From: Rhizobiales bacterium CCH10-E5
GTDB lineage: Bacteria > Pseudomonadota > Alphaproteobacteria > Rhizobiales > Beijerinckiaceae
Length of the DNA: 30,885 nt
Assembly: GCA_001556125.1 (NCBI GenBank)
Contig: LSIG01000150.1
Location: 1 to 30,885 of the forward strand
Direction of reading: 5' to 3'
How positions within the stretch are numbered: the first letter of the stretch is position 1; every line of letters begins with the position of its first letter. Shown one piece after another: positions 16,443 through 25,046 of this stretch. Under the pieces are notes generated by a model. It worked only from the letters and a program-made list of their open reading frames with translations. It did no database searches and was not told the DNA's origin. The translations under genes and the position numbers were made by a program.

Positions 16443-16632
16443 CGCGGCCACCGTTCAAGGCCGGCCGGACGATTGGCCCGTCAGGAACCGGCACGCAGCG
16501 CAACGACAGGCCCACGCCTGCCCCGGGCAGATCGGGGTCCAGCGCGAGCGGGAGCGACTTTGCCTTCTTGTCGCGCCCTTGCCGCGCACCGGCCGCCAAT
16601 GATGTGCTAGCCTGCAGCCTCTTGCCGTGGGG

Positions 16633-17130
16633 ATGCGGATTGCGCCGATGACTGTGACCGACGGCTTGGGATTGATGGGGTTCGTGGCGGCTTGCGTCGC
16701 CGTCGCGAGTTCAGGGGCGATCTTCAAACCGGGCGATTGGTATGAGGGACTGGCCAAGCCCTGGTGGCGCCCGCCGAACTGGCTCTTTCCGCCGGCCTGG
16801 ACGCTGCTCTACTGCCTGATCGCGGCCTCCGGCTGGCTGGTCTGGCGCAAGGCCGGTTTTGCCGGCGCGGCGCTGCCGCTCGCCGTCTATGGCGTGCAGC
16901 TCCTGCTCAATGCGATGTGGTCGGGCGTGTTCTTCGGCCTGCGGCGGATGGACCTCGCCTTCGTCAACGTCGTCGCGCTCTGGCTGTCGATCGTCGCGCT
17001 GATCGTGCTTTTCGCGCCGATCGATTCGCTCGCCGCCTGGCTGCTCGTGCCCTATCTCGCCTGGGTCAGCTTCGCCGCCCTGCTCAACTTCACCGTCTGG
17101 CGGATGAACCCCAACGCCGCGCGCGGCTGA
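16633..17130 (+). CDS. tspO: TspO/MBR tryptophan-rich sensory protein
   Basis: This protein of about 165 residues has five hydrophobic helices and the family signature K-P-W-W-R-P-P-N-W-L-F-P-P-A-W-T-L-L-Y between helices 1 and 2, plus the tryptophan-rich LNAMWSGVFFGLRR and LLNFTVWRMNPN. TspO sits in the outer membrane and binds porphyrins. In Rhodobacter sphaeroides it dampens photosynthesis gene expression through the PpsR/AppA system. Its position beside hemC and two ppsR genes fits that role. The start is uncertain: GTG 16627, ATG 16633 and ATG 16648 are all in frame and none has a clear ribosome site. It converges on hemC. Confidence 0.9.
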   Translation: MRIAPMTVTDGLGLMGFVAACVAVASSGAIFKPGDWYEGLAKPWWRPPNWLFPPAWTLLYCLIAASGWLVWRKAGFAGAALPLAVYGVQLLLNAMWSGVFFGLRRMDLAFVNVVALWLSIVALIVLFAPIDSLAAWLLVPYLAWVSFAALLNFTVWRMNPNAARG

Positions 17131-17138
17131 GGGCGCCC

Positions 17139-18083
17139 TCAGGCGCCGACATATTTGAAATGAGCGCCCACGCTGCGATAGGACGCCTCCAGCACGTCGA
17201 CGCCGCCGGCCAGCCGCAGCGCCTCCGCCGTGGCGAGGCCCAGCTCTACCGCCTCATGGCCCGGCCGCTCGTCATGGGCGGTGATCCGCTGCGATCCGTC
17301 ATGCGCGGTGATCTGGGCATGCAGCCGCAGCCGGCCGCCCTCCCAGGTCGTGCTCGCCCCCACCGGCAGGCTGCAGCCGGCGCCGAGCGCATGCAGCAGC
17401 GCGCGCTCGCAATCGACCTCGGCGCGCGCCTTGGGATCCTCGATGTCCTTCAGCATGGCGAGCAGGGTCGTGTCCTCGGCCCGCGCCTGGACGCCGAGAG
17501 CGCCCTGCCCGATCGCATAGGGAAACAGGATCGGGTCGAGCAGCTCCGAAGTCGCGCCGTCCAGGCCCAGCCGCTGCAGACCGGCCTGCGCTAGGATCAC
17601 CGCGTCGAGCCCGTCATCGCCGTTGATCTTGGCGAGCCGCGGCCCGACATTGCCGCGGATCGGCACGACCTCGACATCCGGCCGCAGGCTCAGGATCTGC
17701 GAGCGCCGCCGGAGCGACCCCGTGCCGACACGCGCGCCCTGCGGCAGCGCGGCGAGGCTCGCGCCGCAGAGCACGTCGCGCGGATCGACCCGCTCGGGCA
17801 CCGCCGCCAGCACCAGCCCCTCGCGCAGCGTCGTCGGCAGGTCCTTCAGCGAATGCACGACGATGTCGACCTCGCCCGAAGTGAGCTGGTCCTCATGCTC
17901 GGTCGAGAACACGCCGATGATCCCGAACTGGTGGAACTCGGAGACGCGGTCCTTGTCGGCGATCGTGGCGATCGGATGCAGCGAGAATTCGGTATCGGGA
18001 TGCTTCGCCTTGATCAGCGAGGCGATGTAATTCGTCTGCGCGATGGCGAGGGGGCTGCGTCGCGTGCCGATTTTCACGAGCAT
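17139..18083 (-). CDS. hemC: Hydroxymethylbilane synthase (porphobilinogen deaminase)
   Basis: This 314-residue enzyme joins four porphobilinogens into hydroxymethylbilane, the linear precursor of haem and bacteriochlorophyll. It has the catalytic aspartate Asp81 in HSLKDLPTT, the arginines of GTGSLRRRSQ and RGNVGPRL, and the dipyrromethane-cofactor cysteine Cys237 in LGAGCSLPVGA. The segment before the catalytic aspartate (about residues 42-66) departs from the usual KGLFTKELE-type loop and reads FGIIGVFSTEHEDQL. This suggests a divergent, possibly cluster-specific, paralogue. It lies 173 bases downstream of bchG on the same strand and could share its transcript, though the gap may hold its own promoter. 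Confidence 0.9.
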   Translation of the reverse strand: MLVKIGTRRSPLAIAQTNYIASLIKAKHPDTEFSLHPIATIADKDRVSEFHQFGIIGVFSTEHEDQLTSGEVDIVVHSLKDLPTTLREGLVLAAVPERVDPRDVLCGASLAALPQGARVGTGSLRRRSQILSLRPDVEVVPIRGNVGPRLAKINGDDGLDAVILAQAGLQRLGLDGATSELLDPILFPYAIGQGALGVQARAEDTTLLAMLKDIEDPKARAEVDCERALLHALGAGCSLPVGASTTWEGGRLRLHAQITAHDGSQRITAHDERPGHEAVELGLATAEALRLAGGVDVLEASYRSVGAHFKYVGA

Positions 18084-18256
18084 GATGGGGCTGACCTGGC
18101 CTGGCGGCCGGGGCCGCGCATGGGGACGGAAGAACCGCTCGCGGCGGCCGCGACCGTGCGATGGGATGATCTGGTTTTACGGGGCGCCGCGACGAATGGC
18201 GACCCGAAAGATGGTGCCCGGTGGAGGGAAGACGAAGCCGGCGTCACGCGGGCGCC

Positions 18257-19180
18257 TCAAGGCCCCGGCAGGCTGCGGATGGCGATGGCCGCCGCCATCA
18301 TGCCCGAGACGAAGAGCGGCACGCCGAAGCCGCTGTAGAACAGCGCCTTGCCGACCGGATCGCGCAGGAAGCGGACCATCAGCAGGGCCTGCGCCGCGAG
18401 CAGGCCTGCGACGATCGCCGCCTGCAGCGGCCGCTGCCAGTGGAGCAGAAGCGCGATGACGCCGACCTGCGGCAGCGCCATGGCGAGGCAGGCGGCCTTG
18501 GCCGCGCCCGCAGCCCCGAGCAGCACGGGCAGCGAGCGGATCCCCATCTGCCGGTCGCCCTCCATCGCCTTGAAGTCGTTGAGCGTCATGATGCCGTGGG
18601 CGCCGAGGCTGTAGAGCAGCGCCAGCAGCAGCACCGGCACCGGCGGCAGCGCGCCGCCGAGCATCACCGCCGCCCCCGTCACCCAGGCCAGGCCCTCATA
18701 GGAGAAGCCGCAGGCCGCATTCCCGAGCCAGCCATTGCGCTTGAGCCGCAAGGGCGGCGCGCTGTAGGCCCAGGCGAGAAAGAGGCCGAGGCAGGTCGCG
18801 ATGAGCACCCAGGCGCCGAGCAGCGAGGCGACCGCCAGCGACAGCACGCTCCACAGCGCGGCGACGTAGAGCCCCCAGCGCCCGGGGATGCGGCCCGAAG
18901 GGATCGGCCGATGCGGCTCGTTGATCGCGTCGACCTCGCGGTCGTGCCAGTCGTTGATCGCCTGGCTCATCGCGCAGACCAGCGGGCCGGCGAGCAGGAT
19001 GCCGAGCAGTGCGACGGGAGCGTTCGCCATCAGCGGCACGCCGGACGACACCACCCCGCAGGCGAAGGCCCACATCGGCGGAAACCAGGTGATCGGCTTC
19101 AGCAGTTCGAGCACGGCCGACGGCGCCGGATAGATCGCTGCGCCGGCACCGGGCTGGAGCGTGGCGCCGGTCTCGCTCAC
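18257..19180 (-). CDS. bchG: Bacteriochlorophyll synthase
   Basis: This 307-residue UbiA-type membrane prenyltransferase attaches geranylgeranyl (or phytyl) to bacteriochlorophyllide. The family motif N-D-W-H-D-R-E-V-D-A-I-N-E-P-H-R-P-I-P-S-G sits near residues 70-90, the second Asp-rich motif N-D-F-K-A-M-E-G-D near 200, and about eight membrane helices are visible. I start it at GTG 19180, which overlaps the bchH stop (GTGA) and has GGAGG seven bases upstream; the longer open frame upstream is a shadow inside bchH. Overlap with bchH implies translational coupling, so chelation and tail addition are expressed together. Confidence 0.93.
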   Translation of the reverse strand: MSETGATLQPGAGAAIYPAPSAVLELLKPITWFPPMWAFACGVVSSGVPLMANAPVALLGILLAGPLVCAMSQAINDWHDREVDAINEPHRPIPSGRIPGRWGLYVAALWSVLSLAVASLLGAWVLIATCLGLFLAWAYSAPPLRLKRNGWLGNAACGFSYEGLAWVTGAAVMLGGALPPVPVLLLALLYSLGAHGIMTLNDFKAMEGDRQMGIRSLPVLLGAAGAAKAACLAMALPQVGVIALLLHWQRPLQAAIVAGLLAAQALLMVRFLRDPVGKALFYSGFGVPLFVSGMMAAAIAIRSLPGP

Positions 19181-22100
19181 GCCGCCGCCTCCAGCCCGAT
19201 GCCTTCGAGACGGTCTTCCAGCGCGTCGCCGGCCTCCTGCAGCGCGGCCAGCGTCGCCGCGTCGGGCTGCCAGTATTGCCGTGCCTGCGCCTCGATCAGC
19301 CGGTTGGCGAGCTTGGCGGAGGCCGTCGGGTTCAAGGCCGCGAGCCGTTCGCGCATGGCAGGGTCGAGCAGATAGGTTTCGGTCAGCTTCTGGTAGACCC
19401 AAGGCTCGACCTGGCCCGTCGTCGCCGACCAGCCCATGGTGTTGGTAACATGGGTCTCGATCTGCCGCACGCCCTCATAGCCGTGCTTGAGCATGCCCTC
19501 ATACCATTTCGGGTTGAGCATGCGGGTGCGCGTCTCAAGCGAAACCTGCTCGGACAGCGTGCGAACCGCGCCCTCCCCGCGCGTCTGGTCGCCGATATAG
19601 ACCGGCGTCGCCGCGCCTCCCTTGGCCCGCCGGACGGCGCGGCTGATGCCGCCCAGCGTGTCGAAATAGTTGTCGACCGTGGTGACGCCGAGCTCGACCG
19701 AATCGAGGTTCTGATAGGCGAGTTCGACGCCTCCGAGCACGCTGCGCAGCAACTCGGGCTGCTGCACCGCCCGCCCGCCGCGCCCATAGGCGAAGCCCTT
19801 GCGGCGGCTATAGGTCTCGGCCAGTTCGTCCTCGTCCTGCCAGCGCCCGCTCTCGACAAGGTTGTTGACGTTGGAGCCATAGGCGCCCTCGGCATTGCCG
19901 AAGACGCGCAGCGCCGCGGTCTCGAGATCGCAGCCATGCTCGGCCTGGTAGGCGAGCGCATGCTTGCGCACGAAGTTGCTCTCGGGCGGCTCGTCGGCCG
20001 AGGCTGCGAGGAAGGCCGCTTCCGCCAGGAGCCGGATCTGAAGCGGCAGCAGGTCGCGGAAGATGCCCGAGACCGAGATGACGACGTCGATGCGCGGCCG
20101 GCCCAGTGTCTCCGGCGGCAAAAGCTGCGCGCCCGCCAGCCGGCCATAGCTGTCGAAGCGCGGCTCGGCGCCCATCAGCGCCAGCGCCTGGGCGATCGGC
20201 CCGCCCTCGGTCTTGAGATTGTCGGTGCCCCACAGCACCAGCGCCACCGTCTCCGGCAGGGCGTGGCCGTCAGCGACATGCCGGTCGAGCAGCCTGGCGG
20301 CCTGCCGCGCCCCGTCGCGCACCGCATAGGCGCTCGGAATGCGGAAGGGATCGAACCCGTGCAGGTTGCGCCCCGTCGGCAGCACGGCCGGCGTCCGCAA
20401 GAGGTCCCCACCCGGCGCCGGTCGGATGAAGCGTCCATCCAGAGCCCGCAGCAGCCCGTCGAGTTCGTGGTCGCGCGCCAGCAGGGCATCCGTCGCCGCA
20501 AGCTCGGCGAGCCCGGCCAGAACCGCGGGGTCCGGCTCCGCACCCGCCGCCCGCAACGCCTGCTCCGGGCTCAACCCGGCCACCAGCCCTTCGACGACGG
20601 CCCGCGCCGGCCTGACGCCGGAACCCGACTCGACGATCGCCATCAGCATGTCGACGCGCTCCGCCTGCGAGAGCGGCTCCCCGACGACGTGCAGCCCGTG
20701 AGGGATCAGCGTGTATTCGAGTTCCAGCACCGCCTCGGTGAGCTTGCCGATTCGGCCATGGCGCTCCTCGCCGCTCCACTCCGGCTCGGCCGGCGCCAGA
20801 TCGAGCGCCGCGGCCTGCGCCTGGATCAGCACTGCCAGCTCCGCCGCCTCGCGCATCTCCTCGGGCGCGAGCCCGCGCCAGCGGTCGAGCGAGCCCTTGA
20901 GCTCGATCAGCCCCCGATAGAGGCCGGCCGAGGCGACCGGCGGCGTCAGATAGCTGACGAGGGTCGCAGCGCCTCGCCGCTTGGCGAGCGCGCCTTCGGA
21001 CGGGTTGTTGGCGGCATAAAGATAGATGTTGGGCAGGTCGCCGATCAGCCGGTCCGGCCAGCACCGGGCCGAGAGTCCCGTCTGCTTGCCCGGCATGAAC
21101 TCGAGCGCGCCATGCGTGCCGAAATGCAGCACGGCATCGGCCCCGAAATCCTCCCGCATCCAGCGATAGAAGGCCGAGAAGGCATGCGTCGGCGCGAAAC
21201 CCTTCTCGAAGAGCAGCCGCATCGGGTCGCCCTCATAGCCGAAGCCGGGCTGGATGCCGACGAAGACATTGCCGAAGCGCTCGCCCAGCACGAACAGGGA
21301 GGCTCCGTCGCTCTGCTGGCGGCCCGGGGCGGGGCCCCATTGCGCCTCGATCTCGGAAAGCCAGCGCTCGCGCCGGATATGGTCCGCCGCGCCGATACGG
21401 ACATGGACATTCGCCATCGCGCCATGGCGCGCGGCATTGCCCTGGATGATCGCCTCGCGCAGCGCCTCGACGCTGGCGGGCATCTCCACGGCATAGCCCT
21501 CGCGCTGCAGGGCACCGAGCGTCCGGTGGAGCGATTCGAACACGGAGAGATAGGCTGCCGTGCCGGTGTTGCCGGCATTGGGCGGGAAATTGAACAGCAC
21601 GATGCCGATCTTACGCTCGGCACGGCTGCGCCGCCGCAGCGTCACCAGCTTCTCGACCCGCGCCGCCAGCGTCTCCGCCCGCTCGGCGCAGACATGCATG
21701 TCGCGCTGGCCCTCGCTGGCCGGGAAGGTGCAGGCGCGGGCGCAGCCGCTGCATCGGCCCGGCTGGTCCGTGCGTCCGCCGAAGACGATCGGACCGGTCG
21801 CGCCGTCGAGTTCCGGGATCGCGATCATGATCGTCGACTCGACCGGGAGCAGACCGCGATCGGAGGCCCCCCACTGGTCGAGTGTCTGGAATTCGGCCGG
21901 ATGCGCGGCGATGTAGGGCACATCGAGCCGCGCCAGCACGTCCTGAGCAGCGGCGGAGTCGTTGTAGGCTGGCCCGCCGACCAGGGAGAACCCGGTCAGC
22001 GAGACCAGCGCGTCGACCACCGGCCGGCCGTCGCGGACGAGAAAGGCGTCGATCGCCTCGCGCGCATCGAGACCGGTGGCGAAGACCGGCAGCACCGAGA

Positions 22101-22941
22101 GACCCCTGGCCTCGAGGCTGCGGATCACGCCGTCGTAATGCGCCGCATTGCCCGCCAGCACATAGGAGCGCAGCACCAGCAGCCCGACGGTCCCCTTGGC
22201 TCCGGGCACGGCCGGCAGCGCCTGGGGATCGGTGCCGACGCGGCCGGGCATGGCAGGGTGATAGATCCCGGTCTCGGGATAATCGACCGGCTTGCCGACC
22301 TTGAGTGTGCCGCGCAGGACGCGCCGCGGCCCGTCCGCATAGCGGTCGACCAGCAGCCTGACGAGATTAGCGATGTTCTCCTCGGAGCCCGCCAGCCAGT
22401 ATTGCAGCGCCAGGAAATAGGCGCGCACGTCCTGGGCGGTGCCGGGAATGAAGCGCAGAATCTGCGGCAGCCGGCGCAGCATCTTCATTTGGCCCGCGCC
22501 ACCGCTGGCGGCCTTGCCCTTGCTGCCGCGCAGGCGCTTGAGCAGGGCCATGGGCCCGCTCTGCGGTCCGTCCATGCGGAACCGCCCGACGCGGGTGAGC
22601 TTGGTGATCTCCCCGGCCGACATCAGGCAGATCATGGCGTCGCAGCTCTCGCGCCGCGCCTGCAGCGCGGGAACCAGCGGCAGGAAATGGTCTTCCATGA
22701 ACAGCATCGTGGCGATGACGATGTCGGCGCCCGCGACGGCCTCCTTGCAGCGTGCGAGCAGGCGCGGATCGGCCGACCATTCGGAGGCCGCATGCACGCT
22801 GAGTTCGAGCCCGGGAAGGTCGCGCGTCAGCGCCGCCTGCGCGCGGACCGTCGCGCTGGCGACATGGGTGTCCATGGTGACGATGACGACGCGGATCGGC
22901 GTCGCGCCGTCGGCCCGGTGCTGCGCGCCCGGCGCGACCAT
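19177..22941 (-). CDS. bchH: Magnesium chelatase subunit H
   Basis: This 1254-residue porphyrin-binding subunit of Mg-chelatase works with BchI and BchD (not in this window) to insert Mg2+ into protoporphyrin IX, the first committed step to bacteriochlorophyll. The N-terminal region has VTMDTHVASATV and CDAMICLMSAGEITKLTRVGRFRM-type sequence specific to BchH rather than CobN. The large CobN/Mg-chelatase domain contains FGTHGALEFMPGKQ and YLYAANNPSEG. A cysteine group (Cys397, 400, 404, 418; C-x2-C-x3-C-x13-C) follows the PELDGATGP segment. I start at ATG 22941, one base after the stop of orf76; the longer frame to 23088 reads out of orf76 and lacks family similarity. bchG overlaps its end. 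Confidence 0.95.
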   Translation of the reverse strand: MVAPGAQHRADGATPIRVVIVTMDTHVASATVRAQAALTRDLPGLELSVHAASEWSADPRLLARCKEAVAGADIVIATMLFMEDHFLPLVPALQARRESCDAMICLMSAGEITKLTRVGRFRMDGPQSGPMALLKRLRGSKGKAASGGAGQMKMLRRLPQILRFIPGTAQDVRAYFLALQYWLAGSEENIANLVRLLVDRYADGPRRVLRGTLKVGKPVDYPETGIYHPAMPGRVGTDPQALPAVPGAKGTVGLLVLRSYVLAGNAAHYDGVIRSLEARGLSVLPVFATGLDAREAIDAFLVRDGRPVVDALVSLTGFSLVGGPAYNDSAAAQDVLARLDVPYIAAHPAEFQTLDQWGASDRGLLPVESTIMIAIPELDGATGPIVFGGRTDQPGRCSGCARACTFPASEGQRDMHVCAERAETLAARVEKLVTLRRRSRAERKIGIVLFNFPPNAGNTGTAAYLSVFESLHRTLGALQREGYAVEMPASVEALREAIIQGNAARHGAMANVHVRIGAADHIRRERWLSEIEAQWGPAPGRQQSDGASLFVLGERFGNVFVGIQPGFGYEGDPMRLLFEKGFAPTHAFSAFYRWMREDFGADAVLHFGTHGALEFMPGKQTGLSARCWPDRLIGDLPNIYLYAANNPSEGALAKRRGAATLVSYLTPPVASAGLYRGLIELKGSLDRWRGLAPEEMREAAELAVLIQAQAAALDLAPAEPEWSGEERHGRIGKLTEAVLELEYTLIPHGLHVVGEPLSQAERVDMLMAIVESGSGVRPARAVVEGLVAGLSPEQALRAAGAEPDPAVLAGLAELAATDALLARDHELDGLLRALDGRFIRPAPGGDLLRTPAVLPTGRNLHGFDPFRIPSAYAVRDGARQAARLLDRHVADGHALPETVALVLWGTDNLKTEGGPIAQALALMGAEPRFDSYGRLAGAQLLPPETLGRPRIDVVISVSGIFRDLLPLQIRLLAEAAFLAASADEPPESNFVRKHALAYQAEHGCDLETAALRVFGNAEGAYGSNVNNLVESGRWQDEDELAETYSRRKGFAYGRGGRAVQQPELLRSVLGGVELAYQNLDSVELGVTTVDNYFDTLGGISRAVRRAKGGAATPVYIGDQTRGEGAVRTLSEQVSLETRTRMLNPKWYEGMLKHGYEGVRQIETHVTNTMGWSATTGQVEPWVYQKLTETYLLDPAMRERLAALNPTASAKLANRLIEAQARQYWQPDAATLAALQEAGDALEDRLEGIGLEAAA

Positions 22942-22942
22942 G

Positions 22943-23173
22943 TCACGACCGCTCGTTTGCGGAGACTGCGGCACCGCCTTCCGGCTCCGGGGCGATGCTG
23001 ACGGAGTCGGACATCCGCCAGCCCAGCATCCTTCGCGTCGGGCAGGCGTGGAGGGCGTCGTAGAGCGGTTCGCGACGCGCCGACGCACCCCTCGCCGCCC
23101 CAGAAAAGGCGGATGGCACCGTGTTCGCGCTGCGGGAAAAGACCGGCCGGCTCAGTTCTGCGTGAAACGTCAT
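22943..23173 (-). CDS. orf76, small ORF leading the bchH operon
   Basis: I do not recognise this 76-residue ORF. It begins at ATG 23173 with a perfect AGGAGG seven bases upstream and ends TGA-C-ATG, one base before bchH, a layout typical of translational coupling. The predicted protein is soluble and basic in its first 55 residues, with one cysteine (DALHACPTRR near residue 44), then an acidic, Ala/Ser/Glu-rich tail. Third codon positions are GC-rich as in real genes here. It lies about 50 bases below the predicted transcription start. It could be a small chelatase-associated protein, or a leader ORF that sets bchH translation. It does not match the end of BchB, which precedes bchH in some other clusters. 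Confidence 0.6.
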   Translation of the reverse strand: MTFHAELSRPVFSRSANTVPSAFSGAARGASARREPLYDALHACPTRRMLGWRMSDSVSIAPEPEGGAAVSANERS

Positions 23174-23230
23174 GGGACGCCTCCTGCCAACGCCGACAAC
23201 CGGATGGCGGTTGCGCTCGCGGCAAAGACG

Positions 23231-23259
23231 AGGCTCGCTCCGCACGCTGCATATGTCAA
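23231..23259 (-). promoter_or_regulatory. Predicted promoter of orf76-bchH-bchG
   Basis: On minus: -35 TTGACA (23254-23259), 17-base spacer, -10 GAGCCT (23231-23236). Its -35 is the inner half of the PpsR-type box at 23254-23271. Confidence 0.6.
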
Positions 23260-23271
23260 GTTTGATTGACG
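23254..23271. promoter_or_regulatory. PpsR-type operator, bchH promoter
   Basis: TGTCAAGTTTGATTGACG, i.e. TGTC-N10-GACG, one base from the PpsR/CrtJ consensus TGTC-N10-GACA. Its reverse complement differs from the pucC operator by one base. Confidence 0.75.
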
Positions 23272-23288
23272 ATCGATCGCGCTCAATG

Positions 23289-23306
23289 TGTATATTTATC
23301 TTTACA
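23289..23306. promoter_or_regulatory. Second TGT-N12-ACA box, bchH/ppsR1 gap
   Basis: TGTATATTTATCTTTACA fits the loose PpsR consensus TGT-N12-ACA, but not the inner C and G. It starts 35 bases from the first box. It lies toward ppsR1, whose own promoter could use TTGACG in the first box and TATATT here (spacer 19). The rest of the 418-base gap 23174-23591 shows no other feature I can support. Confidence 0.5.
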
Positions 23307-23591
23307 TTCCGACATCTTGCGCTACTTTCCCTCAACGGGATCGGTTCGCGGCAGCGCCATCGGGCAAAGCCGCACAGGCGCGTGACCCCTGCCGGTGTAG
23401 CCGGCACCAAACGGCATCGTCTCAGGGTCGGGCTCGGTATTGCGAGACGGCGAAACGCCGTCATCGGCGAGGCCGGATCCGTTTTGAGGGGCTGGGGGCG
23501 AGATCAGGACAATGCCGCCAGCGCCGGCCGTTCCGGCGCTCGGATCAGCCTTCCGTCCATGCCGGCCGACAACGGAACGGGCCTCGTTGCC

Positions 23592-25031
23592 ATGTCTTCT
23601 CCGCCGCCCCGGGAGCCCAGCACGCAGTCACCCGCCGAGCCATGGCCGGCAGGCGAAGCCGATCTCGCCCGTGCCGTCGCCGAGGCTGCAGCCGATATCC
23701 TGCTGACGATCGACGGCGACGGCATCATCCGCTCCGCGACCGGCAGCACCCTGCCGAGGCTCGCTCCGGGAAAAGGCTGGATCGGCCGCGCCTTCGCGGA
23801 TGTCGTGGCGACGGACAGCCGGGCCAAGGCCGCAGGCCTCGCCGCCGGCGGCGATCCACGCCTGATGGGAGCGGCCGAGCTCAACCATCTCCGGACCGAC
23901 GGCAGCTCCTGGCCCTTCAGTTACCGGGTGATCGCCCCTGCGGACAGGGGCCTGCGTTGCCTCGTCGGACGGGATCTGGCGGGAGTTGCGGCGCTTCAGC
24001 AGAACCTGCTGGAGGCGCAGCAGGCGATGGAGCGCGAATATGCGCGGCTGCGGCTCGCGGAAACGCGTTATCGCATGATCTTCCGCTCCGCCCCGGAACC
24101 GATCGTCATCGCCGAGGCCGCGACGCTGAGGCTGGTGGAAGCCAACCCAGCCGCCCTTGATGAACTCGGCTTGCGGGCGGATCGTCTGGCCGGCGTGTCG
24201 CTGACCTCTCTTTTTTCGCCGCTGAGCGGCGACGCGCTCGCATCCGTCCTGGCCGCCGCGCGCCATTCCGGCGAAGCCGCCGAGATCGAGGTCGCTCGTG
24301 CGGGTACCACGCGCCGGACCTCCATCCGTGCCATCGCCTTCCGCCAGGATGGCGCGGTGCATCTGCTCGTCCGCCTCGGGATCACCCCGTCAGACGGCGC
24401 CGGCGTCGCGACCGACCCGGCCCTGCGCCACGTCCACGGCATGGTCGAGCAGACGCCCGATGGCTGCGTCATCATGAGCCCGGACCGGCTGGTGCTCCAC
24501 GCCAATCGGGCCTTCCTCGAACTGGCCCAGCTCTCCTCGCGCCATCAGGCACTGGGAGAGCCACTGGACCGCTGGCTCGGCCGGCCTGGCATCGATCTGC
24601 CGCTGATCCAGGGCACGCTCGCCGACCACGGCGTCGTCCGCAATTTCCCGACGATCATCCGCGGCGCCTTCGGCAGCGTCGAGGCCGTGGAACTGTCGGC
24701 GGTGACGGCCTGGGCCGGCGAAACGGGCTCGACCGGCCTGATCATCCGCAGCAAGGGCGCGCAGCTCGCCGCACCGCAGCCACAGCGCGGCCCGGCCCTG
24801 CCGCGCTCGGTCGAGCAGCTGTCTCAGCTCGTCGGCAGCGTTCCGCTCAAGGACATCGTGCGCGAGACCAGCGACGTCATCGAGAAGCTCTGCATCGAAT
24901 CGGCGCTCGATCTCAGCCGGGACAACCGCGCGGCCGCTGCCCAGATGCTAGGCCTCAGCCGCCAAGGCTTCTATGCGAAGCTGCGGCGCCACGGGCTCGG
25001 CGCCCTCGTTGATCAGGACGAGCCGGCCTGA
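23592..25031 (+). CDS. ppsR1: PpsR/CrtJ-type photosynthesis regulator, copy 1
   Basis: This 479-residue transcription factor has three PAS-like regions (about 25-130, 150-265 and 283-395), the first two joined by the coiled Q-linker with LLEAQQAMEREYARLRLAETRYRM. A FIS-type HTH ends the protein (about 425-470, recognition helix in GLSRQGFYAKLRRHG). PpsR proteins bind TGT-N12-ACA boxes and repress or activate bacteriochlorophyll, carotenoid and antenna genes according to redox state. Cysteines are 123, 292 and 434; Cys434, beside the HTH, is the conserved redox cysteine. I choose ATG 23592 because it matches the length of copy 2; ATG 23559 is also in frame. It is divergent from orf76-bchH and convergent with orf90. 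Confidence 0.92.
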   Translation: MSSPPPREPSTQSPAEPWPAGEADLARAVAEAAADILLTIDGDGIIRSATGSTLPRLAPGKGWIGRAFADVVATDSRAKAAGLAAGGDPRLMGAAELNHLRTDGSSWPFSYRVIAPADRGLRCLVGRDLAGVAALQQNLLEAQQAMEREYARLRLAETRYRMIFRSAPEPIVIAEAATLRLVEANPAALDELGLRADRLAGVSLTSLFSPLSGDALASVLAAARHSGEAAEIEVARAGTTRRTSIRAIAFRQDGAVHLLVRLGITPSDGAGVATDPALRHVHGMVEQTPDGCVIMSPDRLVLHANRAFLELAQLSSRHQALGEPLDRWLGRPGIDLPLIQGTLADHGVVRNFPTIIRGAFGSVEAVELSAVTAWAGETGSTGLIIRSKGAQLAAPQPQRGPALPRSVEQLSQLVGSVPLKDIVRETSDVIEKLCIESALDLSRDNRAAAAQMLGLSRQGFYAKLRRHGLGALVDQDEPA

Positions 25032-25046
25032 CGCGCCGCGTCGTCC

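Noticed and set aside
19177..22941. CobN (cobaltochelatase) instead of BchH
   Set aside because: The N-terminal region and the MSAGEITKLTRVGRFRM segment are BchH type, and the gene overlaps bchG.
19276..23001. 1241-residue open frame on plus
   Set aside because: It is antisense to bchH, rich in Arg, Gln and His with no family motif; a shadow of GC-rich codons.
22942..23088. N-terminal extension of BchH
   Set aside because: It runs inside orf76 in another frame and has no BchH similarity; the ATG at 22941 fits family N-termini.
23172..23591. N-terminal extension of PpsR1 to 619 residues
   Set aside because: The extension crosses the operator region, lacks a ribosome site and would make the protein about 140 residues longer than PpsR2.
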